A stretch of 25,940 nt of DNA, taken from positions 1 to 25,940 of IMG/VR virus record IMGVR_UViG_3300035216_000519; one strand, written 5' to 3'. The stretch comes from a virus. This document shows positions 21,201 to 25,591 of the stretch, piece after piece (within the stretch, counting starts at the first letter, position 1; the number at the start of each line of letters is the position of its first letter). Under the pieces are notes generated by a model. It saw only the letters and a list, made by a program, of their open reading frames with translations, was not told where the DNA came from and made no database searches. The position numbers and the translations under genes were made by a program.

Positions 21201-21343
21201 AAATTTGTAATAATATCTAAAGGATTGCCTGTAGACTCTAAATTTTCATAGTAAGATTCAAGAACTTTCTTAAAGTTCTCATATTCTGATACAATAAACC
21301 CTGGAAGTTGATCTTCAATGAGTGAAGAGATCTGTGTATTCAT
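12209..21343 (-). CDS. gp7: Giant baseplate wedge protein gp7 with embedded cupredoxin and YHYH domains
   Basis: A 3,044-residue homologue of T4 gp7 (about 1,030 residues), the protein that starts wedge assembly. Two T4 gp7 landmarks are visible: DFYKVKGTDKSIRFLFN at 190-206 (T4: DFYSTKGIEASYKFLFK) and a segment around Trp2057 with SYVIRSK...KWRNL...HPAGF (T4: SYYVMKIKS...RWKSD...HPVGF). Between and around them lie added modules: a YHYH-type domain (757-871), a cupredoxin (1379-1482), four copies of an EIISY...RGVxGT module (77-135, 319-376, 1503-1562, 2981-3044), at least seven GxGY...P repeats, and three DGVLQ modules about 100 residues apart (near 2195, 2296, 2394). The gene lies between gp6 (4-base gap) and gp8, as in T4. 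Homology to gp7 rests on the two motifs plus gene order; the identity of the added domains is from motif reading. Confidence 0.85.
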   Translation of the reverse strand: MNTQISSLIEDQLPGFIVSEYENFKKVLESYYENLESTGNPLDIITNLTSYYDIDFYEKKLLQERTTLSSSLNSTDTTIIVADASSFPLKNGYVKINNEICFYKERSQTELLEVSRGVSGTTQLGDLYSKSKFVSSDSSTHDGGSNVDNLSHLFLYAIVKSFENQYLESFPESYIKKDVDKRTLIKNISDFYKVKGTDKSIRFLFNTIVSDNDIPTRYNPKDLTLKTSVSDWESSYVIQCKIISGNPAWLVGQTVIQRSDNNQTVDYASAVIENFYTVDSDNGNQLFNLVLNTQSLNSEFVIPQKTVLNRTVTTGQTTGDTITVDSTFGWNESNGAIVINDEVISYEGKNARQFVIKQRGTITRTHSVGDEVTSYSTLKAVTPNGVVSLLVYGTLSTLLIGDANPYASVNDPIQVSKPGFESADPLLFSDSDKNYRWKVNVTGDSPSVPLNPSVGQSLQKVLSGVGAVYEDNDLYYFATSSYPSTRILPSGVTETLSDPELLKIIPKATVTTSEIYKTPRRDIGLFVDGSIAFGFKNEDLIEYGPITKFVVTSRGSGYKKPPFILINGLQDKASAVLTGDTVSDIISTDNSNYTTVPNIEIVSGRNAVLEPIVTSGEISSIRIVNPGEYYSSSPIILISDFSGKGRFAEYRANVSPQGNITSLEKISGGKFYTQESVSVTVIPDAFSNSASAKANIKEWVKNRHFNTVVDDNGGLVVPGYNRDKNYYGVISNPKRLRLRLNDNVATTTLVETSAAKTHSPILGYAYDGNPIYGPYGYGNPLNPSSAIVRMESGYSIKSSRVGGPVDAPYEMGTFVDDYEWSPTVDTGKTRLDVNNGRFCVTPEFPLGVYAYFVTINSTGVPVFPYIIGENYYSLPVKSNYQSDVTQNAIPRNSKRLFLPGTQRNGKSEIAIIDSISKGSVSGVTVEDSQPNFSVGSKVYVNSAGTGGTGATGRVSATFGKPVTSLESRETKASVLTSAQPFYSFSGDTITQSSTGATGELLRDTIEETTFVLRAINNTFESGSPIESSSIVLNILLSNSSTYTKDASLDLVLIDDPSNIIASSIVLSSTLDQNSVRVKVVSGNFSDYLNYDEGKTILKSSDLSNTAGSTIVAITNLSQGVDITSVDESIAIAETVGVHDFAEGDAVDIQIDPDESVTQTLYYVAKKDYQEIDLNPQVYSGKVNDTGVGASTMVGLGRDYIGGTYTDVELIFSNFTNVRENVGSIGNSDNAKATVTVNSSNFDSSGQIQSIVITDGGSGYNSDDVLTINPNTIAKADPADFDTDIDPTMIQLNTSEIALYDIGFFQVDSADEATVIAFVGSVNNIFVDGNGVEHVYQGQDTANNWFEYRTTVPGQVIDTSTTVGGVAITANGTTSGPGAPLPQYRFNVGGVTNPDYNLRVGSTFTVNPIPGHVIWIVSDYSTTVRQEDGVALEIATYTAATGVTNNGSSDEAQTITFTPQAPGTYHYICISHPEMVGELTVYPAPNTAIPLVSVNAVGLGLQRTEIVLDKIFSIAQNDLLSVGSEVVRVTAVDSNTRKVSLERGVNGTTAVNHLPNSIVTSYQPKYRFTPGTQIIGNTVNDPYVVSYNETTHRLVVNYGFNAINPNKITTVSSFPDQSTPSKIVSVSNVTALDDRLLFSLDNTNFLTNPIVEIQKYYFYKFDTSHPSMLGSYLDISTSSNYNVFTEEKEVGLAEPGNAGSFVRIRLGYGANIGDIKRKNVNYTTYYYFLTNSSTNTNSSFLRVKNDPLAGLKTVVFTTDTKFVYKLDDVPQYDGSGSIKYKGKSVGKIASIVLENLGENYESLPSVEGVVPATGYKAEVKAVRDASTNSISELSIDFAGKNYSKPKAIVMGNGTGLKIDLKVDGGIITSAKILNPGKNYLSTPTIDIIETDNKLFFKSDDIGVPQSIRFINNGSFYFKDDSIQSYYETPQILTLSNFDLDSFSDGERIEQKINGVVFASAKVASNGWNKGSNILRIVNVSGVFREGYPIDGKSKGKTATIESVTRTSFTPGISTRTRTIGRFNSDRGKLSSTNQRITDSNFYQDYSYVIRSKTPINKWRNLVKDTNHPAGFKMFGEVYIESSAEIKMKGEQQTSQKLTNYLILPTTAVSSYTSRRIITTGIVKVEDSTIVRGAGSATVDSFDETLTRVREIVLSPEFDGKYDDSTGLKIGNRTFTLKDKNTGTAFSPNNNQSIMITIDGVAQNPGRSYKISGNQITFYEAPIGKRQQLIDGNIVDVPAQSYYIRGFQFREDVDNNKYLKKLKDITNNFDGRTRIFDLFYEDNSVVKSDKNENFLIYLNAVLQQGSYEIRRFNSSAKTDQIVFSKAPKNYKDLYEGVPDQLQNEEYFFGYSVGSYERLGINNKLIPFNGSSYPYPILDTYGRVKNFDTPLYAYVFVDGVLQRDSLSYRINGSSVTFENSLGFAKQPDGSYTTATVDILYFYGKDYNSTVTLFDFENDTYFNRTTITFSGAGTKDQVDSWFKQNTSYKTTVYQIVGGTQRVWGELIDIGLSNGNDWEMFIRSQNVDMIPDEPVYFSRRTVAGTTDTINVSFDSFSISYLLSEQNERLLNRVESNYAPFISTTDLTDSYEYTGFVIKEHPNLRVGDFIQIDGESDKREVFSVPLFAKTKEYRPGNQVSNSYFSKISVGSYNKDRKGEGLSVTANVADGVVVSIDWNKRDIQQYFDNNILINPTAYQYNSPPVLNFVPATPAGGGARAEVLVYGGQVIDIVLIDGGSDYAIAPRVIVSRGYNVVRENNHPESSFDFKLKAQDGIYGVVKMQSIFSELYLWDRNLMESLTAVVSLSPVDATEILTCFVTPDPLVVTFNTTQFENTSIVETTTQSNNLSWNETTVEVDYEIIKDLSYSTYLNPVTKYHQSGVLDLNNNLMGDTEYLYSHYLPGQSVRDFIKSLYIDVGYANVSGITLEQLDTTFSEFKSIDENNDTWMQNYAITDSNISSTGRVLNFGVPSIQELGSYLDADLLIGTSTIYIPNTVNFPSSGKLLVGKEIISYTSKLSDRFLGITRGVNNTEEVDHFAGSILRTIGIATTT
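16898..17209 (-). other. Cupredoxin (amicyanin/plastocyanin-like) domain inside gp7
   Basis: Residues about 1379-1482 of gp7. The order is YRFNV, then LRVGSTFTV, then PGHVIWIV with the candidate first ligand His1411, then FTPQAPGTYHYICISHPEMV with Cys1468, His1471 and Met1474, then GELTVYP. The C-x2-H-x2-M spacing equals that of amicyanin (Cys92, His95, Met98), and the Y-x-Y-x-C...H-P-x-M-x-G frame is typical of blue copper proteins. All four type I copper ligands are present. Copper binding itself is inferred. Confidence 0.75.
18731..19075 (-). other. YHYH-type domain inside gp7
   Basis: Residues about 757-871 of gp7 carry the block signature I associate with the YHYH family: HSPILGYAYDGNPIYGPYGY, then VDDYEW, LDVNNGRFCVTPEFPLGVYA, and VPVFPYIIG. 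The family occurs in bacteria and phages and its biochemical role is not settled. The upstream YHYHG motif that names the family is not evident here; only His758 remains in front of the SPILGYAYDG block. Confidence 0.65.
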
Positions 21344-21347
21344 CTAG

Positions 21348-23144
21348 TTACTCTGGATATACCGTGAACTTACTATTAGAAATATCTACATCTAGATATA
21401 GACTTCTTTCTGCGCTAATATCATTACTAGCAGGTTCTACCCTAACTTGAATTCTATTATCGAAGAAACTACCGAGAATGATAGTTAAATCATATAACAT
21501 AATTTCACCTGTTACATAATCAACCGTACCTAAAGAATCATTTAAAACAATCTTTTCCCCAGTCGCCGGATCTATTCTATATAGGACAATTTTTCCAACT
21601 CGATCTTCAAAATATACAGTGTAATTAGGATATTCGCTAACTTTAAATCCCGTGCTTTGCAACACTGGTCCATCACATGAGTTTCTAAATCCGTTTTGAA
21701 AACATAACTCATAAAAATAAGTAGAATTTAATGAAGGATAGAAATCCTTACGTAACATAATACTTGTGGTATTTGAGTTGATGGATGGATCAGACTCGTC
21801 AATTACACCAACATATTTACTAAATCTAAACTTACCATTAAATTGTTCAGTTTCTGATAGATTAGTGTAGTTATCAACCGCACTAATTACTTTAGATTTG
21901 ATTTCTTCTGGAAACTGTGTAGTCTCTCTAGTATTATAATAAACAGAACTAGTAATCTCAATGTAAACAACTGATGGATCTAAAATGTTTGCTGTGACTG
22001 ATGCAACAGAATAATCTTTAAGACCGTTAATAATTTGCTGTTTAGTGAATGTTGATAAAGAAGAACCACTATTTGGTTTTACAATGATCTTTACCGTACC
22101 ATATTCAGGATATCTTTCTTCTTCCCCACCATATACAATGATATCAGAAACTGCTGGATATATCTTTCTTACAATTGCTGCATAGTCTTTAGCAGTTACC
22201 GCTCTATTTTGTGTTGCATACTGCTTTGGAGCATTGAATTTAATTTTGTCAATAGTTTCAATAGCCGCTCCACCAGAAGCATTAGAAACTGTTACCACAT
22301 TAGATATGACTACTGGGTAAACTTGATTAGATTCGTCAAGCAAAGTCCCTGCAAACGTAAACTGGGAAGCACCGTTAGTTGCTTCTCCATTCGTAATTAA
22401 GTATGATACATCAACTACCTGATCATTATCTAATGCTTTACCGATAACGTTATCGCCAAAGAATAATTGATACTGCTCATCTAATGATTCATCAACATAG
22501 TAGATATTATCTTGAGACTTAATATCAATGATAGTATCAATTTGATTGTAATATACAAATGATGTTGAAACTGGTGATTCAAATACTCTCACTCTAATAG
22601 TGCTAGTATCGGTATTTGAATTTGACAGAACAAATTTTTGTGTTGATACCGATGTATCAACTACAAATTGATTGGTAATTAAGTTACCTTCAAACAATGA
22701 TAAGTTATTAAAGAATGCCTCTCTGTTTTCCACAGGCACTTTAATATCATCAATTGCAACATAACGATATAATTGATCGTCAAATGTAGTTACAAATCCT
22801 GTACCCTTCTTAAGAATAATAGTGGAAGGTGCCGTACCGGGAAATGTTACTTTAAAATTAACAACTGCTTCTGGCGCAACAACAGACTTTGGTTTATATC
22901 CTAATTGCTTCGCTAGTGTAATAACGTTATCTCTTAAAGTCGCAGACTCAAGAAATAATTCATTCGTCACCATGTTGGTGTTGAATGCAGTGTAATATGT
23001 ATTATATGCTAATACATCTAATAGGTTTGACCAAACAGAACCTTCAAAATCAAAATCAGTAAAATCTGTACTTGATCTCAAATAATCTTTGAGTTCTGTT
23101 TTAATATCGGTAAAATCTAAATTACTAACCTGAACGTACTTCAT
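21348..23144 (-). CDS. gp6: Baseplate wedge protein gp6
   Basis: A 598-residue homologue of T4 gp6 (660 residues), which forms the dimeric ring tying the wedges together and belongs to the wider baseplate-J group of contractile tails. The N-terminus (DIKTELKDYLRSSTDFTDFD and LLDVLAYNTYYTAFNTNMV) matches the usual gp6/J start. At about residues 295-345 is the conserved core KFNAPKQYATQNRAVTAKDY, then YP...IIVYGGEEERYPEYGTV. The C-terminal half is a beta-rich arm. Its ATG shares a base with the gp25 stop (TAATG), and the gp7 ATG follows its stop by 4 bases, so gp25, gp6 and gp7 should be translated from one message. No insertion relative to T4 is evident, unlike gp7 and gp8. Confidence 0.93.
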   Translation of the reverse strand: MKYVQVSNLDFTDIKTELKDYLRSSTDFTDFDFEGSVWSNLLDVLAYNTYYTAFNTNMVTNELFLESATLRDNVITLAKQLGYKPKSVVAPEAVVNFKVTFPGTAPSTIILKKGTGFVTTFDDQLYRYVAIDDIKVPVENREAFFNNLSLFEGNLITNQFVVDTSVSTQKFVLSNSNTDTSTIRVRVFESPVSTSFVYYNQIDTIIDIKSQDNIYYVDESLDEQYQLFFGDNVIGKALDNDQVVDVSYLITNGEATNGASQFTFAGTLLDESNQVYPVVISNVVTVSNASGGAAIETIDKIKFNAPKQYATQNRAVTAKDYAAIVRKIYPAVSDIIVYGGEEERYPEYGTVKIIVKPNSGSSLSTFTKQQIINGLKDYSVASVTANILDPSVVYIEITSSVYYNTRETTQFPEEIKSKVISAVDNYTNLSETEQFNGKFRFSKYVGVIDESDPSINSNTTSIMLRKDFYPSLNSTYFYELCFQNGFRNSCDGPVLQSTGFKVSEYPNYTVYFEDRVGKIVLYRIDPATGEKIVLNDSLGTVDYVTGEIMLYDLTIILGSFFDNRIQVRVEPASNDISAERSLYLDVDISNSKFTVYPE

Positions 23145-23539
23145 TATTGAGTTCTCTGCAGAAGGAAGTTAATTTGTAGTGGTGTAACGTCTTCGCGACC
23201 ACGAATCTCAAATTCAAAATTCACATCAAATGCATTATCAACAAAGTTGGGTTCCACTGTCAACCCAACTACTTTCACTCTTGGTTCGTAATTACGAATA
23301 GTGTCATTGATCTCATTCTTAATAAGCGCAGCAACACCAAAATCTAATGGTTCAAACAACAACTCGGATAAACTAGATCCTAATTGTGGTTGAAAAGGAC
23401 GCTCACCGGGAATAGTTAGCAATAAATTAATGATTGCTTGCTTAATGGCGGCATCCTCTTTTGATACTTGCAAATCGCCAGTAATTGGATGTGGTTTAAA
23501 ATTAACCTTTAAATCCTTAAAAGGAGTGAGATCTGGCAC
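23144..23539 (-). CDS. gp25: Baseplate wedge protein gp25 (GTG start)
   Basis: A 131-residue homologue of T4 gp25, the small wedge protein of the sheath-like baseplate core that starts sheath polymerisation. Diagnostic features are LLLTIPGERPFQPQLGSSLS (about 40-58), LFEPL (61-65), and the EPR triad within NYEPRV (85-87), conserved in gp25 and in type VI secretion TssE proteins. Length equals T4 gp25 (132 residues). The codon for residue 1 is GTG, not ATG; MPDLTPF is the natural N-terminus because the upstream small gene ends only 18 bases before. A CTAAATAA late-promoter-like motif lies 19 bases before the start. The stop overlaps the gp6 start as TAATG. Confidence 0.95.
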   Translation of the reverse strand: MPDLTPFKDLKVNFKPHPITGDLQVSKEDAAIKQAIINLLLTIPGERPFQPQLGSSLSELLFEPLDFGVAALIKNEINDTIRNYEPRVKVVGLTVEPNFVDNAFDVNFEFEIRGREDVTPLQINFLLQRTQ

Positions 23540-23557
23540 AACAGGACACTTTTATTT

Positions 23558-23565
23558 TTATTTAG
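23558..23565 (-). promoter_or_regulatory. Possible late promoter before gp25 (CTAAATAA)
   Basis: The minus strand reads CTAAATAA, overlapping the last codons and the TAA stop of the 42-residue gene and lying 19 bases before the gp25 GTG. It differs from the T4 late consensus at the first and last bases. If used, it would start the message for gp25-gp6-gp7. Confidence 0.45.
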
Positions 23566-23686
23566 TAGTCTTTTCTTGGTTCTCTGGTTTTACCTTCTTC
23601 ATAAGCTTATCAGATTCAAGTTGTGTGATTAATGTCATTCCACTTCTAATAAAATCTTTACTTTTATCTGTTGGTGAATTGCCCAT
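23558..23686 (-). CDS. Small hypothetical protein (42 residues)
   Basis: A short reading frame starting MGNSPTDKSKDFIRSGMTLI and ending TTK. The ATG (complement at 23684-23686) is preceded by a near-perfect Shine-Dalgarno AAGGAGAG about 4 bases upstream, the best ribosome site in this part of the window and the main reason for calling it. The product is hydrophilic, rich in Lys and Ser/Thr, with a short amphipathic segment (SGMTLITQLESDKLMKKV). No family recognised. It sits between the 48-residue basic protein and gp25, where many T4-like phages carry tiny conserved genes. It could be an assembly factor, or a short leader whose translation affects gp25. Confidence 0.65.
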   Translation of the reverse strand: MGNSPTDKSKDFIRSGMTLITQLESDKLMKKVKPENQEKTTK

Positions 23687-23720
23687 ACTCTCTCCTTGGT
23701 TATTGTATAATTTATTTTAA

Positions 23721-23739
23721 AAAGGTGTGATCAACCTTT
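23721..23739 (-). terminator. Weak hairpin at the end of the 48-residue gene
   Basis: The minus strand reads AAAGGT-TGATCAC-ACCTTT followed by TT and then A residues. The 6-bp stem overlaps the TGA stop. The T run is short and the stem weak, so termination would be partial at best. Confidence 0.3.
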
Positions 23740-23877
23740 GCCTTGTCCGCGATACCTCTTTTTCGCACCATTGCGACTGGTAGCAGTATATTTAGTATTC
23801 TTCCCATTACCTTGACGAGTACGCTTCGGTTGTGGATCGAATGTACTATTGCTGGTCAGACTTCGGTTACGTGCCAT
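23731..23877 (-). CDS. Small basic protein (48 residues)
   Basis: A short reading frame starting MARNRSLTSNSTFDPQPKRT and ending KKRYRGQGKG. It is strongly basic (many Arg and Lys) with no hydrophobic core, and the C-terminal YRGQG resembles small basic proteins that recur in marine T4-like phages. Such a charged, presumably disordered peptide could bind nucleic acid or an acidic partner; this is inference. It starts 37 bases after the end of the PAAR gene. A sigma-70-like promoter sits over the PAAR 3' end just upstream, so it may be expressed apart from the late operon. AGGAG lies about 19 bases before the ATG, too far for a good ribosome site. Confidence 0.7.
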   Translation of the reverse strand: MARNRSLTSNSTFDPQPKRTRQGNGKNTKYTATSRNGAKKRYRGQGKG

Positions 23878-23900
23878 GAATTTTGGTGTGAACTGCTCCT

Positions 23901-23929
23901 ATTATACCACAGAATTACCCACCTGCCAA
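23901..23929 (-). promoter_or_regulatory. Near-consensus sigma-70 promoter
   Basis: The minus strand reads TTGGCA, 17 bases, TATAAT: one mismatch in the -35 box, a perfect -10 and ideal spacing. The -35 box and most of the spacer lie within the last codons of the PAAR gene. Transcription would start close to 23,894, about 17 bases before the ATG of the 48-residue basic protein. It is the only match of this quality I noticed, and it differs from the late motifs of the other structural genes. Confidence 0.5.
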
Positions 23930-24232
23930 TACTGAATGAGATCCTTGTGCCATGACTGCCGGACCACCCGGACCAAGACTTAATAAGATATCTCCAATAC
24001 GTGCTGATGGTCTCTTATTAATTAATACTGTTAGAGATCCTGTTGAAATCTGATCAATATGAGTGGGTTTCTTTGGACAAGTATGAGTTGCAGTGACATC
24101 ACCTTTAGAGGCTGCAAATATCTTATTAACTAATACTGTACCTACACTACTTACAATAGGTACAGGATAATAACATCCATGTCCACTCTCAAGATCTCCA
24201 AGACGACTCATTCCAGTTCCTACTATTGCCAT
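23915..24232 (-). CDS. PAAR-domain spike-tip protein
   Basis: A 105-residue protein of the PAAR family, which caps the central membrane-piercing spike of contractile tails; T4 gp5.4 (97 residues) is the counterpart. Visible features are repeated VxVNK or LINKRPSARIGD beta units, the GDVTATHTCPKKPTHID segment, and the ending MAQGSHSVLAGG. Candidate metal ligands of the tip are His18, Cys20, His50, Cys52, His58 and His99; the family usually binds one iron or zinc with His and Cys residues. The start ATG overlaps the stop of the 297-residue gene as TAATG. Length is right for a bare PAAR tip without an effector extension, so it is a structural tip rather than a toxin carrier. Confidence 0.92.
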   Translation of the reverse strand: MAIVGTGMSRLGDLESGHGCYYPVPIVSSVGTVLVNKIFAASKGDVTATHTCPKKPTHIDQISTGSLTVLINKRPSARIGDILLSLGPGGPAVMAQGSHSVLAGG

Positions 24233-25125
24233 TAGAACTTTGCCTCCTCTCCCGGTAATGCAGTCTTTTGTCTATTTATTCTATACAGTATGCGTTTACC
24301 ATGTGCTGTCCAATTATTCTCGACATCCATATATGCAGGAAAATACCAAATATACGGTGGACATGTACTAGTTACAGTAATTGTAAAGAATAATCGCTCT
24401 ACCAAAATCATAGAAGGTCTCATTGACCACATATAACTACTATTCACTGCTGCCCGTTCCGTTGCTGGTGAACCTATAGTAAGGCTACCTATGCCCGGTA
24501 ACGGAGTCGTATCACTGATAGGCAGAGTTCCGCTCCCAGGGATATTTTTCTTCACAGTAATTGCTTTGTCTCTCGGAAATCCAGGAGTCTTTACAATACC
24601 TACACCACCTTGCTTTGAAACACCTCGGATATTATCTCGCAATAACGGAGTTTCTTTACCCTTATATAATTCTGAAAACCCTGCTTCTCCATCCCAGAAG
24701 TATTTCTCCGATACATAACCGGTTAACGGTACTGGTAATACTAACGTAAATACCGGCGCTGATGTAATATCAAAGTACTTTATATACGGTTCACTATAGA
24801 TTGGCATGGCCATCTCTGGAATGTTCCCTATACCCTCTCTAGATGCTAAAACGGTTACACCTACCCCAGAGCGATTTGCACTGCTTCCAGGGGCAATACT
24901 GACACCTGTGATCAACTCTGGTGATGGTTGCGACAGAGAAAAAGGAGTACCACCAGGACATACCACACTACTTTGAGCAGTAATCGGTACAGGATTGATC
25001 ATTTCATATATGTTTAATCCAAATCCTTCCCTCGGAGTTTGATACAATGTTGCTCCGGGTGTTGGAAAAATCTCCCACATACCTCCAACATTAGTAAAAC
25101 CTGGACCTGGTAATAGTACTGCCAT
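24232..25125 (-). CDS. Unrecognised structural protein next to PAAR (297 residues)
   Basis: A 297-residue protein I do not recognise. It has no signal peptide or clear membrane segment. It is rich in Gly and Pro: PGPGFTNVGG near the start, PGSGTLPISDTTPLPGIG near residue 200. It has several aromatic clusters (MWEIF, YIWYFPAY, YFWDG). The C-terminal 60 residues (MWSMRPSMILVERLFFTITV, then YFPAYMDV...) look like a compact beta region. It joins the coiled-coil gene upstream and the PAAR gene downstream by TAATG junctions, which argues for a baseplate or hub role with fixed stoichiometry. A spike adaptor or hub-associated virion protein is the likeliest reading, but this rests on position only. 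Confidence 0.75.
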   Translation of the reverse strand: MAVLLPGPGFTNVGGMWEIFPTPGATLYQTPREGFGLNIYEMINPVPITAQSSVVCPGGTPFSLSQPSPELITGVSIAPGSSANRSGVGVTVLASREGIGNIPEMAMPIYSEPYIKYFDITSAPVFTLVLPVPLTGYVSEKYFWDGEAGFSELYKGKETPLLRDNIRGVSKQGGVGIVKTPGFPRDKAITVKKNIPGSGTLPISDTTPLPGIGSLTIGSPATERAAVNSSYMWSMRPSMILVERLFFTITVTSTCPPYIWYFPAYMDVENNWTAHGKRILYRINRQKTALPGEEAKF

Positions 25126-25352
25126 TACTTCTCTAACTTTTGTAAGCGTATCTCTACATCATCAAAGAATTCAGTGATCTTCTCATGCTTCTCTGATCCT
25201 GGACGCTTATACATTAATTGAGGAGATTTTAGACGATCAACCTCTTGCTTTAGCACCTTGATCTCCTCTAATGCATACTCAAGCACTTGTTCAACTGTCA
25301 GTTTGCTCTTCTCTTGGTTCTGTGATTTCTTTGAGTAATTCAAATCTTGCAT
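25125..25352 (-). CDS. Small coiled-coil protein
   Basis: A 75-residue hydrophilic protein in the start chosen here (MQDLNYSKKS...). The centre (LTVEQVLEYALEEIKVLKQE, then VDRLKS) has a regular heptad pattern and is almost certainly a helical coiled coil; the end (FFDDVEIRLQKLEK) is a second short helix. The frame stays open up to an earlier ATG at 25415, giving 96 residues, but that would overlap the upstream 59-residue gene by 125 bases. The inner ATG has AAAGAAAGAGG just before it and overlaps by 62 bases, so I prefer it. The stop shares a base with the next start (TAATG). No family recognised. Confidence 0.6.
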   Translation of the reverse strand: MQDLNYSKKSQNQEKSKLTVEQVLEYALEEIKVLKQEVDRLKSPQLMYKRPGSEKHEKITEFFDDVEIRLQKLEK

Positions 25353-25470
25353 CCTCTTTCTTTGGGTTCTTAAAGTTCTCGGCAGCTCGCTGCTCAAATT
25401 GCTCGCAGAAATCATCGAACTCGGTAAGGACTTCTGCTTGCTTATTCAGATAGTTATCGTAATCTTTCAT
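25291..25470 (-). CDS. Small acidic hypothetical protein (59 residues)
   Basis: A short reading frame starting MKDYDNYLNKQAEVLTEFDD and ending EEQTDS. It is acidic and helical in character (LTEFDDFCEQFEQRAAENF), with one Cys and no recognised domain. It is the first gene after a GATAAATA late-promoter-like motif 57 bases upstream, so it probably heads the transcript that runs through the 297-residue protein and PAAR. Its 3' end overlaps the coiled-coil gene in another frame; the coding look of both frames (few rare residues, charged helices) supports a true overlap. Ribosome site is weak (GTCGAG). Confidence 0.55.
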   Translation of the reverse strand: MKDYDNYLNKQAEVLTEFDDFCEQFEQRAAENFKNPKKEDARFELLKEITEPREEQTDS

Positions 25471-25526
25471 AACTCGACTATTTTGACCTATTTTTTCTGG
25501 GGGAAATTTTTTCGATTTCCTTGGAA

Positions 25527-25534
25527 TATTTATC
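25527..25534 (-). promoter_or_regulatory. Late promoter-like motif (GATAAATA)
   Basis: The minus strand reads GATAAATA, matching seven of eight bases of the T4 late element TATAAATA. It lies 57 bases before the 59-residue gene, at the junction between the AT-rich phage cassette and the GC-rich region to the right. It fits as the promoter of the small-gene/PAAR transcript. Confidence 0.5.
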
Positions 25535-25591
25535 TCGTTTGGGTAACACTTTGTAGGTTAGGAAGAAGGTACTTTTTTGGTACGGCGCGGC

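Noticed and set aside
25502-25520. Inverted repeat GGAAAT/ATTTCC as a terminator
   Set aside because: The 6-bp stem is followed by C-rich or mixed sequence, not a T run, on either strand; it lies in an A/T-rich leader where such matches are common.
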